Assembly (NCBI RefSeq): GCF_017311575.1
Contig: NZ_JAFFQY010000062.1
Coordinates: forward strand, 62,001 to 126,000
Reading direction: 5' to 3'
Length of the DNA stretch: 64,000 nucleotides
DNA from: Roseococcus thiosulfatophilus
Lineage (GTDB): Bacteria > Pseudomonadota > Alphaproteobacteria > Acetobacterales > Acetobacteraceae
The notes under the pieces are model-generated. The model did not search any database. It saw only the letters and a list, made by a program, of their open reading frames with translations, and was not told the DNA's origin. A program made the position numbers and the translations under genes. Shown in pieces: positions 62,203 to 64,000 of this stretch. Every line of letters begins with the position of its first letter. Position 1 is the stretch's first letter.

Positions 62203-64000
62203 ATGGCTGCACCTCCACTTCTGACGCTCGATGGCGTGCGTTTCACCCTGGGCAACACCCCCCTGCTGCAAGGGGCCGCGCTGGTGGTCTCGCCCGGCGA
62301 GCGGCTGGCTTTGGTGGGGCGCAATGGCAGCGGCAAGTCCACCCTGCTGCGGATCGCGGCTGGCGAGCTGGAGCCGGAGGGGGGCACGCGCTTCCTCCAG
62401 CCCGGCACCACGCTGCGCTATCTGCCGCAGGAGCCGGATCTGTCGGGCCATGCCACGGTGCTGGACTATGCGCTCTCGGGCCTGGGGCCCGCCGATGATC
62501 CCTATCGTGCCCGCGCCCTGCTGGAACGGCTGGGGCTGACCGGCGCGGAGGACCCGGCGCGGCTTTCGGGCGGCGAGGCGCGGCGTGCGGCCCTGGCCCG
62601 CGCTTTGGCGCCCGAACCCGACATCCTGCTGCTGGACGAGCCCACCAACCATCTCGACCTGCCCGCCATCGAATGGCTGGAGGAGGAGATCGCCTCCCTG
62701 CGCGGCGCGCTGGTACTGATCAGCCATGACCGGCGCTTCCTCACGCGGCTCTCGCGCGCGACGCTCTGGCTGGATCGCGGCGTGACGCGCCGCCTCGACC
62801 GCGGCTTCGGCGAGTTCGAGGCCTGGCGCGCCGAGACGCTGGAGCAGGAGGAGCGCGAGGCCCACAAGCTCGGCCGCCAGATCGCGCGCGAGGAACATTG
62901 GATGCGCTATGGCGTGACGGCGCGCCGCAAGCGCAATGTCCGCCGCGTGGCGGAACTGGCCGCGCTGCGCGAGGCCAGGCGCACCCGCGTGAAGCCCGTG
63001 GGCCAGGTGCGGATGGAAGCGGCCGAGGCCGCGCCCTCCGGCGCGCTGGTCATGGCGGCCGAGGACATCACCAAGGCCTGGGGCGAGCGCGTGGTGGTCC
63101 GCAACTTCTCCACCCGCATCCTGAAGGGCGACCGGGTGGGCGTGGTCGGCCCCAATGGCGCGGGCAAGACCACGCTGCTGAACATGCTGACGGGCAAGCT
63201 GGCGCCTGATTCCGGCCAGGTGAAGCTCGGCGCCAACATCGCGATGGCGAGCCTCGACCAGATGCGCGCGGCCCTCGACCCCGACGCCACGCTCGCGGAC
63301 ACGCTGACGGAAGGCCGCGGCGACCAGGTCTGGGTGGGCGGGCAGCCGCGGCATGTGGTGGGCTACATGCAGGATTTCCTCTTCGTGCCGCAGCAGGCGC
63401 GCACGCCGGTGGGGAAGCTCTCGGGCGGCGAGCGCGGGCGCCTGCTGCTGGCGCGCGCGCTGGCGGCCCCCTCCAACCTGCTGGTGCTGGACGAGCCCAC
63501 CAACGACCTGGACCTGGAGACGCTGGACCTGCTGGAGGAAATGCTGGGCGACTATGGCGGCACCGTCCTGGTGGTCAGCCATGACCGCGACTTCCTGGAC
63601 CGCGTCTGCACCAGCGTCATCATGAGCGAGGGCGAGGGGCGCTGGCAGGAATACGCCGGCGGCTACACCGACATGCTGGCCCAGCGCGGCGCGGGTGTCG
63701 CGGCACGCGAGGTGGCGCGGGCGCCGCGCGCGGCACCTGTGGCCACGAAGCCCGCCACGGCCGCGCCCGCGAAAAAGCTCTCCTTCAAGGAGCAGCACGC
63801 GCTGAACACCCTGCCCGCCACCATGGAGAAGCTCGGCGCCGAGATCACGGTGCTGCGGAACTGGCTGGCCGACCCCGACCTCTACAGCCGCGACCCCAAG
63901 GGCTTCGCCGCCCGCACGGCCGCCCTGGCGGAGCGCGAGGCCGCACTGGCCGCGGCCGAGGAGGAATGGCTGCGCCTCGAGATGCTGCGGGAGGAGCTGG
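62203..64000 (+). CDS. ABC-F family ATPase (Uup-like), 3' end outside the window
   Basis: The first 599 codons are in the window; the stop lies beyond it. Two ABC domains without membrane segments: the first has GRNGSGKST, LSGGEARRAALARAL and ILLLDEPTNHLDL, the second GPNGAGKTT, LSGGERGRLLLARAL and LLVLDEPTNDLDL. A charged linker with a lysine-rich segment near residues 210-260 lies between them. After the second domain comes an Ala/Lys-rich linker and the start of a coiled coil (LSFKEQHALNTLP). This is the Uup layout; ABC-F proteins act on ribosomes or DNA branch structures, not in transport. ATG 62203 lies in a short gap after the divergent SDR gene. Confidence 0.92.
   Translation, partial: MAAPPLLTLDGVRFTLGNTPLLQGAALVVSPGERLALVGRNGSGKSTLLRIAAGELEPEGGTRFLQPGTTLRYLPQEPDLSGHATVLDYALSGLGPADDPYRARALLERLGLTGAEDPARLSGGEARRAALARALAPEPDILLLDEPTNHLDLPAIEWLEEEIASLRGALVLISHDRRFLTRLSRATLWLDRGVTRRLDRGFGEFEAWRAETLEQEEREAHKLGRQIAREEHWMRYGVTARRKRNVRRVAELAALREARRTRVKPVGQVRMEAAEAAPSGALVMAAEDITKAWGERVVVRNFSTRILKGDRVGVVGPNGAGKTTLLNMLTGKLAPDSGQVKLGANIAMASLDQMRAALDPDATLADTLTEGRGDQVWVGGQPRHVVGYMQDFLFVPQQARTPVGKLSGGERGRLLLARALAAPSNLLVLDEPTNDLDLETLDLLEEMLGDYGGTVLVVSHDRDFLDRVCTSVIMSEGEGRWQEYAGGYTDMLAQRGAGVAAREVARAPRAAPVATKPATAAPAKKLSFKEQHALNTLPATMEKLGAEITVLRNWLADPDLYSRDPKGFAARTAALAEREAALAAAEEEWLRLEMLREEL

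Overview
The window is a 64 kb piece of a very GC-rich bacterial chromosome with almost no spare sequence. Gene content and order point to an alphaproteobacterium, most likely an Acetobacteraceae (Roseomonas-like) member of the Rhodospirillales. This rests on the ubiE-mutM-echA-rpsT-dnaA run, the rpmF-plsX-fabH-ihfA-merR run, the HDAC/xseB/ispA/dxs/tlyA run, alphaproteobacterial families (EipB, DUF2842, ubiquinol-cytochrome c chaperone) and a Bug-type binding protein. The genus is inference. Nearly everything is housekeeping. I see no tRNA, rRNA, CRISPR array, prophage or intact insertion sequence.

Layout. 1-3.5 kb: end of a surface-polysaccharide cluster (heparinase-like end, chain-length co-polymerase, O-antigen-ligase-like protein, sugar transferase). 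3.5-6.9 kb, minus strand: dnaQ, coaE, aroE, a thioesterase and ubiE. 7-12.5 kb, mainly plus: mutM (apparently with an ATT start), an enoyl-CoA hydratase, rpsT, dnaA, proC and apt. 12.4-14.5 kb: a LOV-domain hybrid histidine kinase, i.e. a predicted blue-light sensor. 14.5-18.7 kb, minus: merR, ihfA, fabH, plsX, rpmF, yceD and a cytochrome bc1 chaperone. 18.9-22.8 kb, plus: Bug protein, bamE, argD, argF, then a nested inverted-repeat element. 23-28.6 kb, minus: amidase, flavin monooxygenase, eipB, aspS. 28.7-36.6 kb: rnd, a three-gene coupled set (AAA ATPase, FMN oxidoreductase, metallo-hydrolase), yajC without secDF, an epoxide-hydrolase-like protein, a tandem-repeat small exported protein, wecC and wecB.

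36.6-37.3 kb is an unusual stretch of lower GC without a convincing gene, carrying short palindromes and leading into an XRE regulator. 37.9-41.7 kb, minus: PRC-barrel protein and mdoH/mdoG for periplasmic glucans. 41.9-44.1 kb: uvrB. 44.1-49.7 kb, minus: FKBP, tlyA, dxs, ispA, xseB, a deacetylase-like protein and a TusA-like protein. 49.7-55.4 kb: ROK kinase, dinB, nth, two envelope proteins, LysR and DoxX. 55.5-58.8 kb: zinc-ribbon protein, ftsE, ftsX, tsaB and rimI. 58.8-62.1 kb, minus: modC, modB, modA and an SDR. 62.2-64 kb: an ABC-F ATPase cut by the window end.

Many neighbours overlap by 1-8 bases (ATGA, GTGA or TGATG junctions), so translational coupling is widespread. Intergenic space between convergent genes is often filled by GC-rich hairpins, several opening with the word GATTCAC, which look like a REP-type repeat family. 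No wholly new system is evident. The strongest leads are the ATT start of mutM, the LOV kinase without an adjacent response regulator, the 211-bp nested palindrome after argF, the low-GC regulatory island before the XRE gene, the rpsT leader and the repeat protein at 33.8-34.1 kb.
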